From JANPPS01 sp965246925 (GTDB lineage Bacteria > Pseudomonadota > Alphaproteobacteria > Acetobacterales > Acetobacteraceae): DNA of 64,000 nucleotides. This document shows, piece after piece, positions 1 through 8,134 of this stretch. The notes under the pieces were generated by a model, which saw nothing but the letters and a program-made list of their open reading frames with translations, was not told the origin of the DNA and made no database searches. The first letter of the stretch is position 1; each line of letters opens with the position of its first letter. The position numbers and the translations under genes were made by a program. Where the stretch lies: the NCBI GenBank assembly GCA_965246925.1, contig OZ251994.1, positions 372,001 to 436,000 on the forward strand, written 5' to 3'.

Positions 1-264
1 CGCAAGCTGCAGGCCGCTGCCCTGATGCAGGATCACGTCGCTCAGGCTAGACTTGTCGTCGGTACCGCCGGTAATGCGGAAATCCGCAGACACCCCGCCC
101 GAGGCTTGCGCGGACAGGCGCGTAGAGCCCAATCCTGTCACGGTGATACCCAGCGAGGCGAGAGTCTTGGCCGAGGTGAGATTCACCACGGTATCGCCAC
201 CGATGATGGGACTTTCCTGCGACAGAACGGCCGAAGCCGTGCGGGACGAAACTGATGTTGCCAT
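1..264 (-). CDS. 5' part of a protein of unknown function (runs off left edge)
   Basis: An open minus-strand frame of 88 codons starts at the ATG at 264 and leaves the window without a stop. It begins MATSVSSRTASAVLSQ and continues with a beta-rich stretch containing ITVTG, FRITGG and ILHQGSGL. No lipoprotein box or clear signal peptide is visible. The pattern of ITGG followed by an H-x-G motif faintly recalls secreted HtaA-like domains, but too little is present to assign a family. It diverges from the sigma-factor gene at 381, so the 117-nt gap probably holds promoters for both. Confidence 0.6.
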   Translation of the reverse strand, partial: MATSVSSRTASAVLSQESPIIGGDTVVNLTSAKTLASLGITVTGLGSTRLSAQASGGVSADFRITGGTDDKSSLSDVILHQGSGLQLA

Positions 265-380
265 TTTATGCTCCAGATGCGGTGGGGCGGGCGGCTTGAC
301 TCTCCGCCTGCTATCCCCGATCGGGTTGGCGGGCCGGGTTTGGATGCACGGTCACGCAAACGTCAGAGACCTACGCGCGG

Positions 381-950
381 ATGGACCAACCCTCTCCCGG
401 TATGATGAGCGTGCAGGATGACCTGGCACCCTGGCTGCTGCTGGTCGCAAATCAGGACCGGGACGCGCTGCGCGTCGTCTATGACCATCAGGCCGGACGC
501 CTCCGCGGCGTGGCGTTGCGTATCCTCAAGGACGGCGCGCTCGCGGACGACGTGCTCCATGACGTCTTCGTCCGCCTCATGACCACGGCCGCCCGGTTCG
601 ACCCGGCGCGCGGCAGTGCAGCAGGCTTCCTCGCCATGCTGGTCCGCTATGCCTCGCTCGACATCCTGCGCGTCCGAGGGCGCATCACGATCCTGCCGCC
701 CGGCGATCTGGGCCTGGACGAACAAAGCCTCCCCGCCCTGCCCGGCCATGACCAAGACATGCTGAAGCATTGCCTGGACCGGCTCGGCCCGGAAACTAGG
801 CGGCTGATCTTGATGACCTATATCGAGGGAAGGACGCACACCGAACTCGCGGTGCTGACCAAGACGCCGCTTGGAACGGTGAAGTCCAATATTCGGCGGG
901 GATTGCTGCTGCTGCGCCGGTGCTTGGAGGAACGGTGCTTGGAAGAATGA
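381..950 (+). CDS. ECF-type RNA polymerase sigma factor (SigK-like)
   Basis: The 189-aa product has the sigma70 region 2 layout near the N-terminus (a DHQAGRLRGVALRILKD stretch, then DDVLHDVFVRLM) and a region 4 helix-turn-helix near the C-terminus (RTHTELAVLTKTPLGTVKSNIRRGL). It would direct RNA polymerase to a small stress regulon. The next gene starts 10 nt downstream and encodes its likely anti-sigma factor, the arrangement typical of SigK/RskA-type pairs. A second ATG lies eight codons in, so the exact start is uncertain. Confidence 0.88.
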   Translation: MDQPSPGMMSVQDDLAPWLLLVANQDRDALRVVYDHQAGRLRGVALRILKDGALADDVLHDVFVRLMTTAARFDPARGSAAGFLAMLVRYASLDILRVRGRITILPPGDLGLDEQSLPALPGHDQDMLKHCLDRLGPETRRLILMTYIEGRTHTELAVLTKTPLGTVKSNIRRGLLLLRRCLEERCLEE

Positions 951-960
951 GGAGAGTGTC

Positions 961-1653
961 GTGAGCGGCGAGGAGGGGCGGACCGTGATCGCCGGTGAAT
1001 ACGTGCTAGGCCTGTTGCCGCCAGACCGGCGAGAGGCGCTGGAGCGTGAAGCCGCCCTCGACCCGGCGCTCATGCACGAAATCGACACCTGGCGCCGCCG
1101 CCTAGCGCCACTCGATGAGCTGGGCGAGGCCCCGCCGCACCCGGTGCTGTGGCAGCGGATCGAGGCTTCGCTCGACCGCCCTGCCCCAGTCGTCCATTAT
1201 CCAGTTCATCCGCCGACGCTCCGCTTGCCATTTTGGCAGGCACTGCTGCGCTGGCGCATGCCGGCCCTGGCGGGCGCAGCCGGGGCCGCGCTGGCATCGC
1301 TGCTACTATGGCCGGCACCGCGCGAGGCTCCTCCCGCCGCGGTCGCGACCCTGCTGCCGCATGATGGCCGCGGCGCGCCCCTGCGCCTGACCGTCAGCCA
1401 AACCGGCATAGTGGAGGTTCACTCACCCGCCCTCCGGACCGACGGCGGCCGCCGCATCGACCTATGGGCCAAGCCCGCCAACGAAGCCGCTCCCCGCCTA
1501 ATCGGCGAAATCCAAGACGGCGGGGGCACCACCCCCCTCACCGGACTTCCCCTCGACGCCACCACGATCATGCTGACCGCGGACCTCCGCGGCCCCATCA
1601 CCGCCCCAGGGATCATCCTATACGAAGGCGTGCTGACGGCCTTGGACCGCTAG
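961..1653 (+). CDS. Anti-sigma factor, RskA-like
   Basis: This 230-aa protein starts with GTG at 961 behind a GAGGAG-type ribosome site. An N-terminal zinc-free anti-sigma region (EYVLGLLPPDRREALEREAALDP) is followed by one membrane segment near residues 98-118 (MPALAGAAGAALASLLLW) and an extracytoplasmic C-terminal domain with the DLWAKP and ILYEG features of RskA family proteins. It should hold the sigma factor encoded immediately upstream at the membrane until a signal releases it. The gene pair is almost certainly one operon. Confidence 0.85.
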   Translation: MSGEEGRTVIAGEYVLGLLPPDRREALEREAALDPALMHEIDTWRRRLAPLDELGEAPPHPVLWQRIEASLDRPAPVVHYPVHPPTLRLPFWQALLRWRMPALAGAAGAALASLLLWPAPREAPPAAVATLLPHDGRGAPLRLTVSQTGIVEVHSPALRTDGGRRIDLWAKPANEAAPRLIGEIQDGGGTTPLTGLPLDATTIMLTADLRGPITAPGIILYEGVLTALDR

Positions 1654-1678
1654 GCACTGGCGAGAGAGGGTCGGAGTA

Positions 1679-3184
1679 TCACTTCCAGCTAGACAAATAA
1701 AACCGCGGCAACTCATCCCCAAATGGCTTGAAGTTGAGGCTGCGCGTCGTCGCATAGGTCTTCACGAACGTGAACAACGGCATGTAATACGCCTGCTCGC
1801 TAATGCGCTTGATCGCGGACGCATACCTACCCCGCCGTTGATCCGGGTCCGTGACCGATCCAGCCTCCGTCACCAACCGCCGCACCTCCTCGTCCCGCGC
1901 ATAATCCTGTCCGCCAAACCCGAAGTAAATCGGCAAGTATGCACTCGCATCGTTGATCGAATAGCTGCCCCAACTCCCCAGGTCGAGCGGATTGCGCCCC
2001 TCGATGCTGCGCTGGATCACGGCGCCGATCTGCAGCTGCGTGACTTTGGCGCGGATCCCCACCGCGCCGAGGTAGCCCTGGATCGCCCCCATCCATTGCG
2101 GCAGGAGGTAACCAACCATCTCCGTATCGAACCCGTCGGGATACCCGGCCTGCGACAGCAGCGCGCGGGCCTTCGCCGGGTCATACTCGTACTTGGTCGC
2201 CACCGCCTGGTCGCAGCCGAACTGCGTCGGAAAGCAGCTGGCATCCAGCACGCGGGACCCGCCGGGCATGAACTGCTTGGCCATCGTCGGGCGGTCCACC
2301 GCGTGCATGACCGCCTGCCGCACCGCCAGCTTCGTCAACGGATTGTCCGCCCCGGTGCGCCCGGCAGCGTCCATGTTCATGTAGGCGACCCGCATGCTCT
2401 CACTGCGGTAGGTCTGCAGGTTCGGCATGCGCCCGATATTGTCGAGCTGATCCGGGCTGAAATCCCAGATCCAGTCCGCCTGGTTGCCCAGCAGAGCCGT
2501 AAGCTCACCGGTCGAGTCCGTGACCTCTTTGATCATGATCCGGCCAATCGCCGGGTGCCCCTTCGGCCCATCGAAATAGCTGTCGTTCCGCACGAGATCG
2601 ATCTGCGACGTGCCGTCCACCCGGGTGATCTTATACGGCCCGGTGCCGGACGGCTCGCGCGAATACCGGTCGCCCAAACGCTCCCGGTACGCCTTCGGAT
2701 AGACCGGCACCACCATCGCCAAGTATTCGAGCGCGGCCGGAAATATACGCTGCAGCTTTACCCGCACATGGTAATCATCGATTTTCTCCGCCCCAGCCAA
2801 GAAACGGAAATTACTCGGCACCGAAACCTGCTTGTCCCCGATGATCGTATTGATCGTATAGACGACATCGTCGGCCGTGAACGCGCTGCCATCATGGAAC
2901 GTCACACCCTGCCGCAACTCGAACTCCAGCGTCGTGTCATCCGTGTAACGCCACGAAGTCGCCAGCAGCGGCTTCAATTGAAACGTCTCGGGGTCACGGT
3001 AGATCAGCGTATCCCACACGTGGTGCGCGACGATCAGCCCGGTGCGCTGATTGTTATAGTAAGGATCGACGTTCGGCACCGCGTCGCGCCACACGACACG
3101 CAGCACATCCTGCGCCTTTTGCGCTACGGCCGGCGCGGCCGGCACACACAGCAGCAACGTCAAAAGACCCGCATAGAGCCGCAT
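1679..3184 (-). CDS. ABC transporter periplasmic substrate-binding protein, family 5 (peptide/nickel type)
   Basis: The 501-aa product has a cleavable signal peptide (MRLYAGLLTLLLCVPAAPAVAQ) and the SBP_bac_5 fold signatures: a DPYYNNQRTGLIVAHHVWDTL start, LLATSWRYTDDTTLEFELRQGVTFHDGSAFTADDV, and a later GYLLPQWM region. Such proteins deliver oligopeptides or related solutes to a membrane permease. No permease or ATPase genes lie beside it, so it is an orphan here and the substrate cannot be told. The ATG at 3184 is chosen because it gives the signal peptide at the N-terminus; a longer frame upstream is not protein-like. Confidence 0.87.
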   Translation of the reverse strand: MRLYAGLLTLLLCVPAAPAVAQKAQDVLRVVWRDAVPNVDPYYNNQRTGLIVAHHVWDTLIYRDPETFQLKPLLATSWRYTDDTTLEFELRQGVTFHDGSAFTADDVVYTINTIIGDKQVSVPSNFRFLAGAEKIDDYHVRVKLQRIFPAALEYLAMVVPVYPKAYRERLGDRYSREPSGTGPYKITRVDGTSQIDLVRNDSYFDGPKGHPAIGRIMIKEVTDSTGELTALLGNQADWIWDFSPDQLDNIGRMPNLQTYRSESMRVAYMNMDAAGRTGADNPLTKLAVRQAVMHAVDRPTMAKQFMPGGSRVLDASCFPTQFGCDQAVATKYEYDPAKARALLSQAGYPDGFDTEMVGYLLPQWMGAIQGYLGAVGIRAKVTQLQIGAVIQRSIEGRNPLDLGSWGSYSINDASAYLPIYFGFGGQDYARDEEVRRLVTEAGSVTDPDQRRGRYASAIKRISEQAYYMPLFTFVKTYATTRSLNFKPFGDELPRFYLSSWK

Positions 3185-3262
3185 CGCGTCCTCCAATTCT
3201 AAACAAAACCTATGCCGCACCCAGCGTTCTGGCAACGGACGCTGCGTGGTAAGGTGACCGGC

Positions 3263-4153
3263 ATGATCGAAACAACAACCAGGCGGGTCCGCCACATCCT
3301 AGCCTCGGCCGCGCTCGCCGCACTGTGCCTGGCCTGCCCACGCCCGGCGCAAGCCGACCCGGCGCTATGGGTCGCGCACGGGCCGCATGCTGATGTATAT
3401 CTGCTGGGCAGCATCCACCTGCTGCGCCCAGACACGCCGTGGGAGGGTCCGGCCATCCGCCACGCCTTCGACGTATCGAGCCAGCTTTGGGTGGAGGCGC
3501 AACAGCCCAAGGACATGGCCCCCTTGCAGGCCGTGATGGTGCAACTCGGGCTCGACCCGTCCACCACGCTCACCAGCCGGCTCAGTCCAGAGGACGCGGC
3601 CCGGCTCGAGGCATTGGGCGGCAACGCGATGGAGCGGATGGCGATGGACCGGATGCGCCCGTGGCTGGCCAGCCTGGTCCTGGCCCTGCAGCCGCTCGCC
3701 CGCGCCGGGTATGACGGCGCGCTGGGGGCCGACCACGTGCTGATGGACCAGGCGCACGCGGCGGGCAAGCCAGTCGCGGGCTTCGAGACGATGGAGCAGC
3801 AAATGCGCATCTTGGCCGGCATGCCGGAGCCGTTTGCTATGCAGTTGCTGCACTCGACCTTAGAGGAGGCCGAGCAAGGCACCGCCCTCGTGGACACCGC
3901 CGTCGCGTCCTGGCTCAGCGGGGATGAGAACACCGCGGCTGAATCACTGGACAAGAGATTGCGCCAGGACGCGCCCGATCTCTACCAGCTCCTCATCACT
4001 GACCGGAACGCCGCATGGGCAGACCGGATCGCAGCACTAGCCTCCGGCACGCAAACCGTTCTCGTCACCGTCGGCGCCGGCCACGTCGCCGGCACCGGCA
4101 ATCTCCGCGACCTCCTCTCCGCCCGCGGCCTCACCTTCGAACGCGTCCCATGA
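3263..4153 (+). CDS. TraB/GumN family protein, secreted
   Basis: The 296-aa protein starts at ATG 3263 with a signal sequence (a SAALAALCLACPRPAQA region). It then shows the family's two paired motifs: YLLGSIHLLRP near the mature N-terminus and VTVGAGHVAGTGNL near the C-terminus, which supply the conserved GxxH and GxxH residues of the EreA/ChaN-like fold. Family members are proposed metal-dependent hydrolases or proteases, but the substrate is unknown. It diverges from the substrate-binding protein gene on the left, with 78 nt between the starts. Confidence 0.82.
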   Translation: MIETTTRRVRHILASAALAALCLACPRPAQADPALWVAHGPHADVYLLGSIHLLRPDTPWEGPAIRHAFDVSSQLWVEAQQPKDMAPLQAVMVQLGLDPSTTLTSRLSPEDAARLEALGGNAMERMAMDRMRPWLASLVLALQPLARAGYDGALGADHVLMDQAHAAGKPVAGFETMEQQMRILAGMPEPFAMQLLHSTLEEAEQGTALVDTAVASWLSGDENTAAESLDKRLRQDAPDLYQLLITDRNAAWADRIAALASGTQTVLVTVGAGHVAGTGNLRDLLSARGLTFERVP

Positions 4154-4192
4154 TTCAGCACCATCAACCCTGCCCCGACCGCACCCGCCAGC

Positions 4193-4220
4193 CTTGAGCC
4201 CGTCGAAGGGCGGCACTCAA
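4193..4220. repeat. REP-like imperfect palindrome, copy 1
   Basis: TTGAG and CTCAA arms enclose GCCCGTCGAAGGGC, giving a stem-loop just after the TraB/GumN gene. The core CTGAGCCCGTCGAAGG-type sequence recurs at 4660. Similar GTCGAAGG repeats are common in intergenic DNA of alphaproteobacteria. This copy could also act as a transcription terminator. Confidence 0.5.
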
Positions 4221-4275
4221 CACACAACCAAACCGCTTGACACCCTTATCCAGAATATGTTCCTATCACGGGGTC

Positions 4276-4535
4276 ATGCAAATCACCCCTCCCCATTCCT
4301 CCGAAGACGATGACGCCTACTACCGCGCCGTCCTCCACGACCTCATCGAGATCGGCACCGGCCTCGCCCACCAACTCAAGACACCGCGGCCAAGCACCCC
4401 GAAGCCGACCACACCATCGCCTTCGACCGCCACATCGCCACGAGCCCCCGCAAGGCCCGCATGGCCCCGGCCGAGCGCGCCAAGGCCCGCGAGAAAATAA
4501 TCCGCACCATCGAAGACGCCATCGAGGTTAAGGGC
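4276..4535 (+). pseudogene. Decayed small gene with a frameshift near 4378
   Basis: From ATG 4276 the frame reads MQITPPHSSEDDDAYYRAVL and on to GTGLAHQLK, then turns into low-complexity Pro/Thr sequence. One base out of phase the sequence continues as a plausible helical protein (AKHPEADHTIAFDRHIATSP, then APAERAKAREKIIRTIEDAIE). A missing base near 4378 would join the two halves. The rejoined frame then runs without a stop into REP-like repeats, so the 3' end also looks lost. I read this as the remnant of a small cytoplasmic helical protein of unknown function; a chance frame is possible. Confidence 0.4.
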
Positions 4536-4570
4536 CGCCACACCCCCCGCCCGCCCCGCTCCTCTCTTCC

Positions 4571-4591
4571 CCCTCTCCCCCCGGGAGAGGG
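4571..4591. repeat. Long GC-rich palindrome
   Basis: CCCTCTCCC and GGGAGAGGG form perfect 9-bp arms around three C residues, followed by CCGGGGTGAGGG. This is a widespread intergenic repeat type in proteobacteria. It sits in the roughly 630-nt stretch between 4153 and 4782 that otherwise holds only the decayed small gene and REP-like copies. Confidence 0.55.
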
Positions 4592-4659
4592 CCGGGGTGA
4601 GGGAAACAACCAGAGCAGTCTCAAACCCGTCAGTCCCAAGCCCGTCCACCCCATTGGTC

Positions 4660-4683
4660 CTGAGCCCGTCGAAGGACGGCACG
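4660..4683. repeat. REP-like element, copy 2
   Basis: CTGAGCCCGTCGAAGGACGG repeats the core of the element at 4193-4220 with one change. Two degenerate half copies (CCCGTCAGTCCC and CCCGTCCACCCC) precede it. The cluster is typical intergenic repeat DNA. Confidence 0.5.
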
Positions 4684-4781
4684 ACAAGCCCCCCACCAGA
4701 ACAGCAAGATATAGACTGGACCCCAACCCAACACCGAAACGAACCCAAACTCAACCCGCCCTAGCCGGCCGACGGCTGGAG

Positions 4782-5564
4782 CTATCCCATCGTCGCGTTG
4801 AACGCCCCGCCATCCAGCAACAGGTTCTGGCCGACGATGAACCCGGATTGCGCGGCGCACAGGAACACGCAGGCATCGCCGAACTCCGCCGGGTCACCCA
4901 CGCGCTGCGCCGGTGACGCCTTGGCACGCTCGGCCAGCAGCTGATCCACCGGCACCCCCGCCTGATCGGCCTGCGCCTGCATGTTGCTGCGCAGCCGGTC
5001 AGTCAAGAACGGGCCCGGCAGCAGGTTGTTGATGGTCACGTTATGCCGCGCCACCTGCCGCGCCAGCCCGCCCACGAAGCCCGTGAGCCCCGCCCGCGCC
5101 CCGTTGCTCATCCCCAGCGTCGCGATGGGTGCCTTCACGCTGGCCGAGGTGATGTTGACGATCCGCCCGAACCGCCGCTCCGCCATGCCGTCCACCACGG
5201 CCCGGATCAGGAAGATCGGCGTCAGCATGTTGGCGTCCAGCGCCGCAATCCACTGATCCCGCTCCCACTGGCGAAAGTCGCCCGGCGGCGGCCCGCCGGC
5301 GTTATTGATCAGGATGTCCGGCGCCGGGCACGCGGCCAAAGCGGCCTCCCGCCCCGCCTCGGTCGTGATGTCGGACGCGACGGTCGTCACGGTCACACCG
5401 GTGGCCGCCCGGATCTCGGCGGCCGTGGCCTCCAGCGCCGCGGCGCCCCGGGCGGTGATGGTCACGTCCACCCCCTCCCGCGCCAGCGCCATCGCGCACG
5501 CCCGGCCCAGCCCCTTGCTGGCCGCACACACCAGCGCCCGGCGCCCGCGCAATCCCATGTCCAT
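4782..5564 (-). CDS. Short-chain dehydrogenase/reductase (SDR), 3-oxoacyl-ACP reductase-like
   Basis: The 260-aa protein carries a classical SDR layout: a nucleotide-binding region near residues 8-20 (ALVCAASKGLGRACAMAL), the NNAGG motif, and an NITSASVKAPIATLGMSNGARAGL segment. Here the usual catalytic Tyr of YxxxK is replaced by a SxxxR-like sequence (MSNGARAG), so the active site looks atypical and the enzyme may be non-standard. The downstream LLPGPFLTDRL and DGGAF motifs are conserved. ATG 5564 or 5558 may be used. The gene follows the thioesterase gene with almost no gap, suggesting an acyl-CoA-related operon. Confidence 0.85.
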   Translation of the reverse strand: MDMGLRGRRALVCAASKGLGRACAMALAREGVDVTITARGAAALEATAAEIRAATGVTVTTVASDITTEAGREAALAACPAPDILINNAGGPPPGDFRQWERDQWIAALDANMLTPIFLIRAVVDGMAERRFGRIVNITSASVKAPIATLGMSNGARAGLTGFVGGLARQVARHNVTINNLLPGPFLTDRLRSNMQAQADQAGVPVDQLLAERAKASPAQRVGDPAEFGDACVFLCAAQSGFIVGQNLLLDGGAFNATMG

Positions 5565-5566
5565 CG

Positions 5567-6007
5567 TCAGCTCTCCATCGATAAAGGCGCCAGCGCCCGG
5601 CGCCACGCGTCCGGCAGCGGCGCCGGGCGGCGGCGGGCGGCGTCCATGCAGACATGCACGAAATACCCGTCCGCCGACGCCAAATCCGCCTCACCCCGGA
5701 AAATCCCGATCTCATACCGCACGGACGACGTGCCGAGCCGGCGTACGCCCAGCCCGGCCGTCACCGCATCCGGAAACGCCAGCTCGCTATGGTACCGGCA
5801 GCTACTCTCCGCGACCACCATGAAGTGCGCCGCGTTCGGCCAGCTCAGGATGCCGGCCCCGACCAGGAATTGGCACACCGCCGTGTCGAAGAAGCTGTAA
5901 TAATTCACGTTGTTCACGTGCCCGAACACGTCATTATCCATCCACCGCGTGGTGATCGGCAGCATGTGCCGGTAAGCCGCACGGGCGGTGGGGAACCTTC
6001 GATCCAT
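5567..6007 (-). CDS. Acyl-CoA thioesterase, 4HBT hotdog family (YbgC/FadM-like)
   Basis: The 146-aa protein has the 4HBT signature TTRWMDNDVFGHVNNVNYYSFFDTA, with the catalytic Asp in DNDVFGHVNN. The rest (CRYHSELAFPDAVTAGLGVRRLG and YEIGIFRG) matches a full-length single hotdog domain, so it should hydrolyse acyl-CoA thioesters in the cytosol. Its stop lies three nucleotides before the SDR start, indicating co-transcription. It diverges from copC. Confidence 0.87.
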   Translation of the reverse strand: MDRRFPTARAAYRHMLPITTRWMDNDVFGHVNNVNYYSFFDTAVCQFLVGAGILSWPNAAHFMVVAESSCRYHSELAFPDAVTAGLGVRRLGTSSVRYEIGIFRGEADLASADGYFVHVCMDAARRRPAPLPDAWRRALAPLSMES

Positions 6008-6070
6008 CGCCGCGATGATGCAATCACTCCCGCCCCGGCGCTAGTGCCCGGGCGCACCCGAGACCGATGC

Positions 6071-6448
6071 ATGCCCTACCGCCCCCTCGCCTACGTCCTG
6101 CTGGCGCTCCTCGCCGGCCCCACCCAAGCGTCCGCCCACGCCATCTTGATGGACAGCACCCCGGCGCCCCGCGGCACCCTCTCGGCCGGACCGGTCGAGA
6201 TCAGGCTGCATTTCAACAGCCGGATCGACCCGGCACGCTCCCGCCTCACGCTACGCGGCGCCAATCAGGATCAGGTGCTCACCGCCAGCGCCGCCGCGCC
6301 GGACACGCTCGCGGCGCAGATTACCCTTCCGCCCGGCGAGTTCACGCTGCGCTGGCAGGTCCTCGCCATCGATGGGCACCTCACCCGCGGGGACGTGCCC
6401 TTCACCGTCGGCCCGCGCGATGGGGTGTATAGCGCCAAGCGGCCCTGA
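6071..6448 (+). CDS. copC: Copper resistance protein CopC
   Basis: The 125-aa protein has a signal peptide (YVLLALLAGPTQASA) and, right after cleavage, the mature HAILMDSTPAPRGTL start in which the N-terminal His is a Cu(II) ligand. The C-terminal DGHLTRGDVPFTV supplies further conserved His/Asp ligands. It is a periplasmic beta-sandwich copper carrier and sits directly upstream of copD. The ATG at 6071 is preferred because it gives a proper signal sequence. Confidence 0.9.
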   Translation: MPYRPLAYVLLALLAGPTQASAHAILMDSTPAPRGTLSAGPVEIRLHFNSRIDPARSRLTLRGANQDQVLTASAAAPDTLAAQITLPPGEFTLRWQVLAIDGHLTRGDVPFTVGPRDGVYSAKRP

Positions 6449-6453
6449 CGCCG

Positions 6454-8118
6454 GTGAGCCTGCTCGTCGACCTGTTCGGCTACCTGTCCATCATCGTCCA
6501 CGGCCTGGTGATCGTGGCGCAAAGCCTGGCGGTCGGCGGCACGGTGTTCTTGGTAGAAATATCCCGTCCCTGCGCCTCAGACCTGCCGGGCGGCGCCGCC
6601 CTCGCCCGGCGCACCGCGCTCTGGGCCGGCTGGAGCGCCCTGGCCCTCGTGGCGCTCGAAGCGTCCAAGCTCGGCATGGAAACCGCCGTGCTGGCGCAAA
6701 CGCTCGAGGTCCCCGCGCTCAGCGTCATGGGGGCCGATTTCGCGGTGGCCGGCCTGCTCAAGATGCTCGCCGCGCTGACGCTTGGCCTGTGCCTGCTGGC
6801 CCGTCGTCCGGTGCCCAGCCCGGCGTTGCTGGGCCTCTCGGGCATGATGCTGGCGGTCGCCACGTTCACGACGCATGCGGCGGCCCGGGTCGAGCAATCC
6901 GGCATCCTGCAGACCGCGACCGGCCTGCATATCGTGGGCGCAGCCGTGTGGATCGGCGGCATCCCGTCCTTCTTGATGGCCCTGGCCCGGCTGCGGGACG
7001 GCGCCTCGATCCGCCTGGTGGGGGGCCGGTTCTCCCGCATCAGCATGGCCGGCGTCGGCTGCATCCTGATCTCGGCCGCCATCATGAGCCTGCTGTATAT
7101 CGGCTCCTGGCCCGCCGTGTACGGCACGGCCTACGGCGTCATGGTGGCCGCCAAGGCCTCCCTGTTCGCCGCCCTCCTGCTGCTCGGCCTCGGCAATTTC
7201 CTCGTGGTGGAAAGGCTCCGGCGAGACCCCGCCACCTCCGTCCAGCGCATGCGCCGCTTCGCCGAGGTCGAGATCGGCATCGGCTTCAGCGTCTTCTTCG
7301 CCGCCGCCTCCCTCACCTCCGTCCCGCCTGCCATCGACCTCAGACAGGACCGCGTGACCTGGGCCGAGATCGTCGAGCGCAACACGCCGGAGCTGCCGAC
7401 ACTCCGCTCCCCGGACCATGACAGCCTGGCGATCCCCGCGCTCCAAGCCAAGCTCGACGCCGATGCGAGCGGGAGCCGCCGCGCCGCGCCGTCCGCCTTC
7501 ACGCCGGGCTCGGGCGAGCTGCCGGACCGCAACGCCGCCGATATCGCCTGGAGCGAGTATAACCACCATTGGGCCGGGCTGTTCGTGGCCTTCATGGGCC
7601 TGCTCGGCCTGCTGCACCGGGGCGGCGTGGGCTGGGCCAAGCACTGGCCGCTCTCGCTACTCGGCCTCGCCGCCTTCCTGTTCCTGCGCGCCGACCCGGA
7701 GGTCTGGCCACTGGGCCAGATCGGCTTACTCGAAAGCCTGCGGGACGTCGAAGTATTGCAGCACCGCGTCTTCGTGCTGCTGATCATCGCCTTCGCCGCG
7801 TTCGAATGGGGCATCCGCACCGGGCGGCTGCGCCGACCTGCTGGAGAAGCCCAGGGCTGGTCGCCGCTGGTGTTCCCGCTGCTGACGGCGCTGGGCGGCG
7901 CCCTGTTGCTCACCCACAGCCACGCCATCGCCAACGTGCGGGACCAGCTGTTGATCGAGGTCTCGCATACCCCGCTCGCCCTGGCCGGCATCGCCGCCGG
8001 CTGGGCCCGCTGGCTCGAGGTGCGGGGCGAGGGCCGGGTCCGCACCGCCGCCGGCTGGGTCTGGCCCGTTTGCTTCGTCCTGATCGGCGCGATCCTGCTG
8101 GACTACCGCGAGGCCTGA
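6454..8118 (+). CDS. copD: Copper resistance/uptake membrane protein CopD
   Basis: The 554-aa polytopic membrane protein begins at GTG 6454, five nucleotides after copC. The N-terminal half has the CopD domain with several hydrophobic spans and the HIVGAAVWIGGIPSFLMAL motif. The C-terminal half adds further spans and a loop rich in His and charged residues (AWSEYNHHWAGLF, THSHAIANV). Together with CopC it probably moves copper across the inner membrane. The protein is longer than minimal CopD (about 300 aa), as is common in alphaproteobacteria where a second membrane domain is fused. Confidence 0.88.
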   Translation: MSLLVDLFGYLSIIVHGLVIVAQSLAVGGTVFLVEISRPCASDLPGGAALARRTALWAGWSALALVALEASKLGMETAVLAQTLEVPALSVMGADFAVAGLLKMLAALTLGLCLLARRPVPSPALLGLSGMMLAVATFTTHAAARVEQSGILQTATGLHIVGAAVWIGGIPSFLMALARLRDGASIRLVGGRFSRISMAGVGCILISAAIMSLLYIGSWPAVYGTAYGVMVAAKASLFAALLLLGLGNFLVVERLRRDPATSVQRMRRFAEVEIGIGFSVFFAAASLTSVPPAIDLRQDRVTWAEIVERNTPELPTLRSPDHDSLAIPALQAKLDADASGSRRAAPSAFTPGSGELPDRNAADIAWSEYNHHWAGLFVAFMGLLGLLHRGGVGWAKHWPLSLLGLAAFLFLRADPEVWPLGQIGLLESLRDVEVLQHRVFVLLIIAFAAFEWGIRTGRLRRPAGEAQGWSPLVFPLLTALGGALLLTHSHAIANVRDQLLIEVSHTPLALAGIAAGWARWLEVRGEGRVRTAAGWVWPVCFVLIGAILLDYREA

Positions 8119-8134
8119 TGGTCTAGGAAGCCGC

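Noticed and set aside
1838..3202. Long plus-strand open frame opposite the substrate-binding protein gene
   Set aside because: The opposite strand encodes a full SBP with a signal peptide; the shadow shows no domain.
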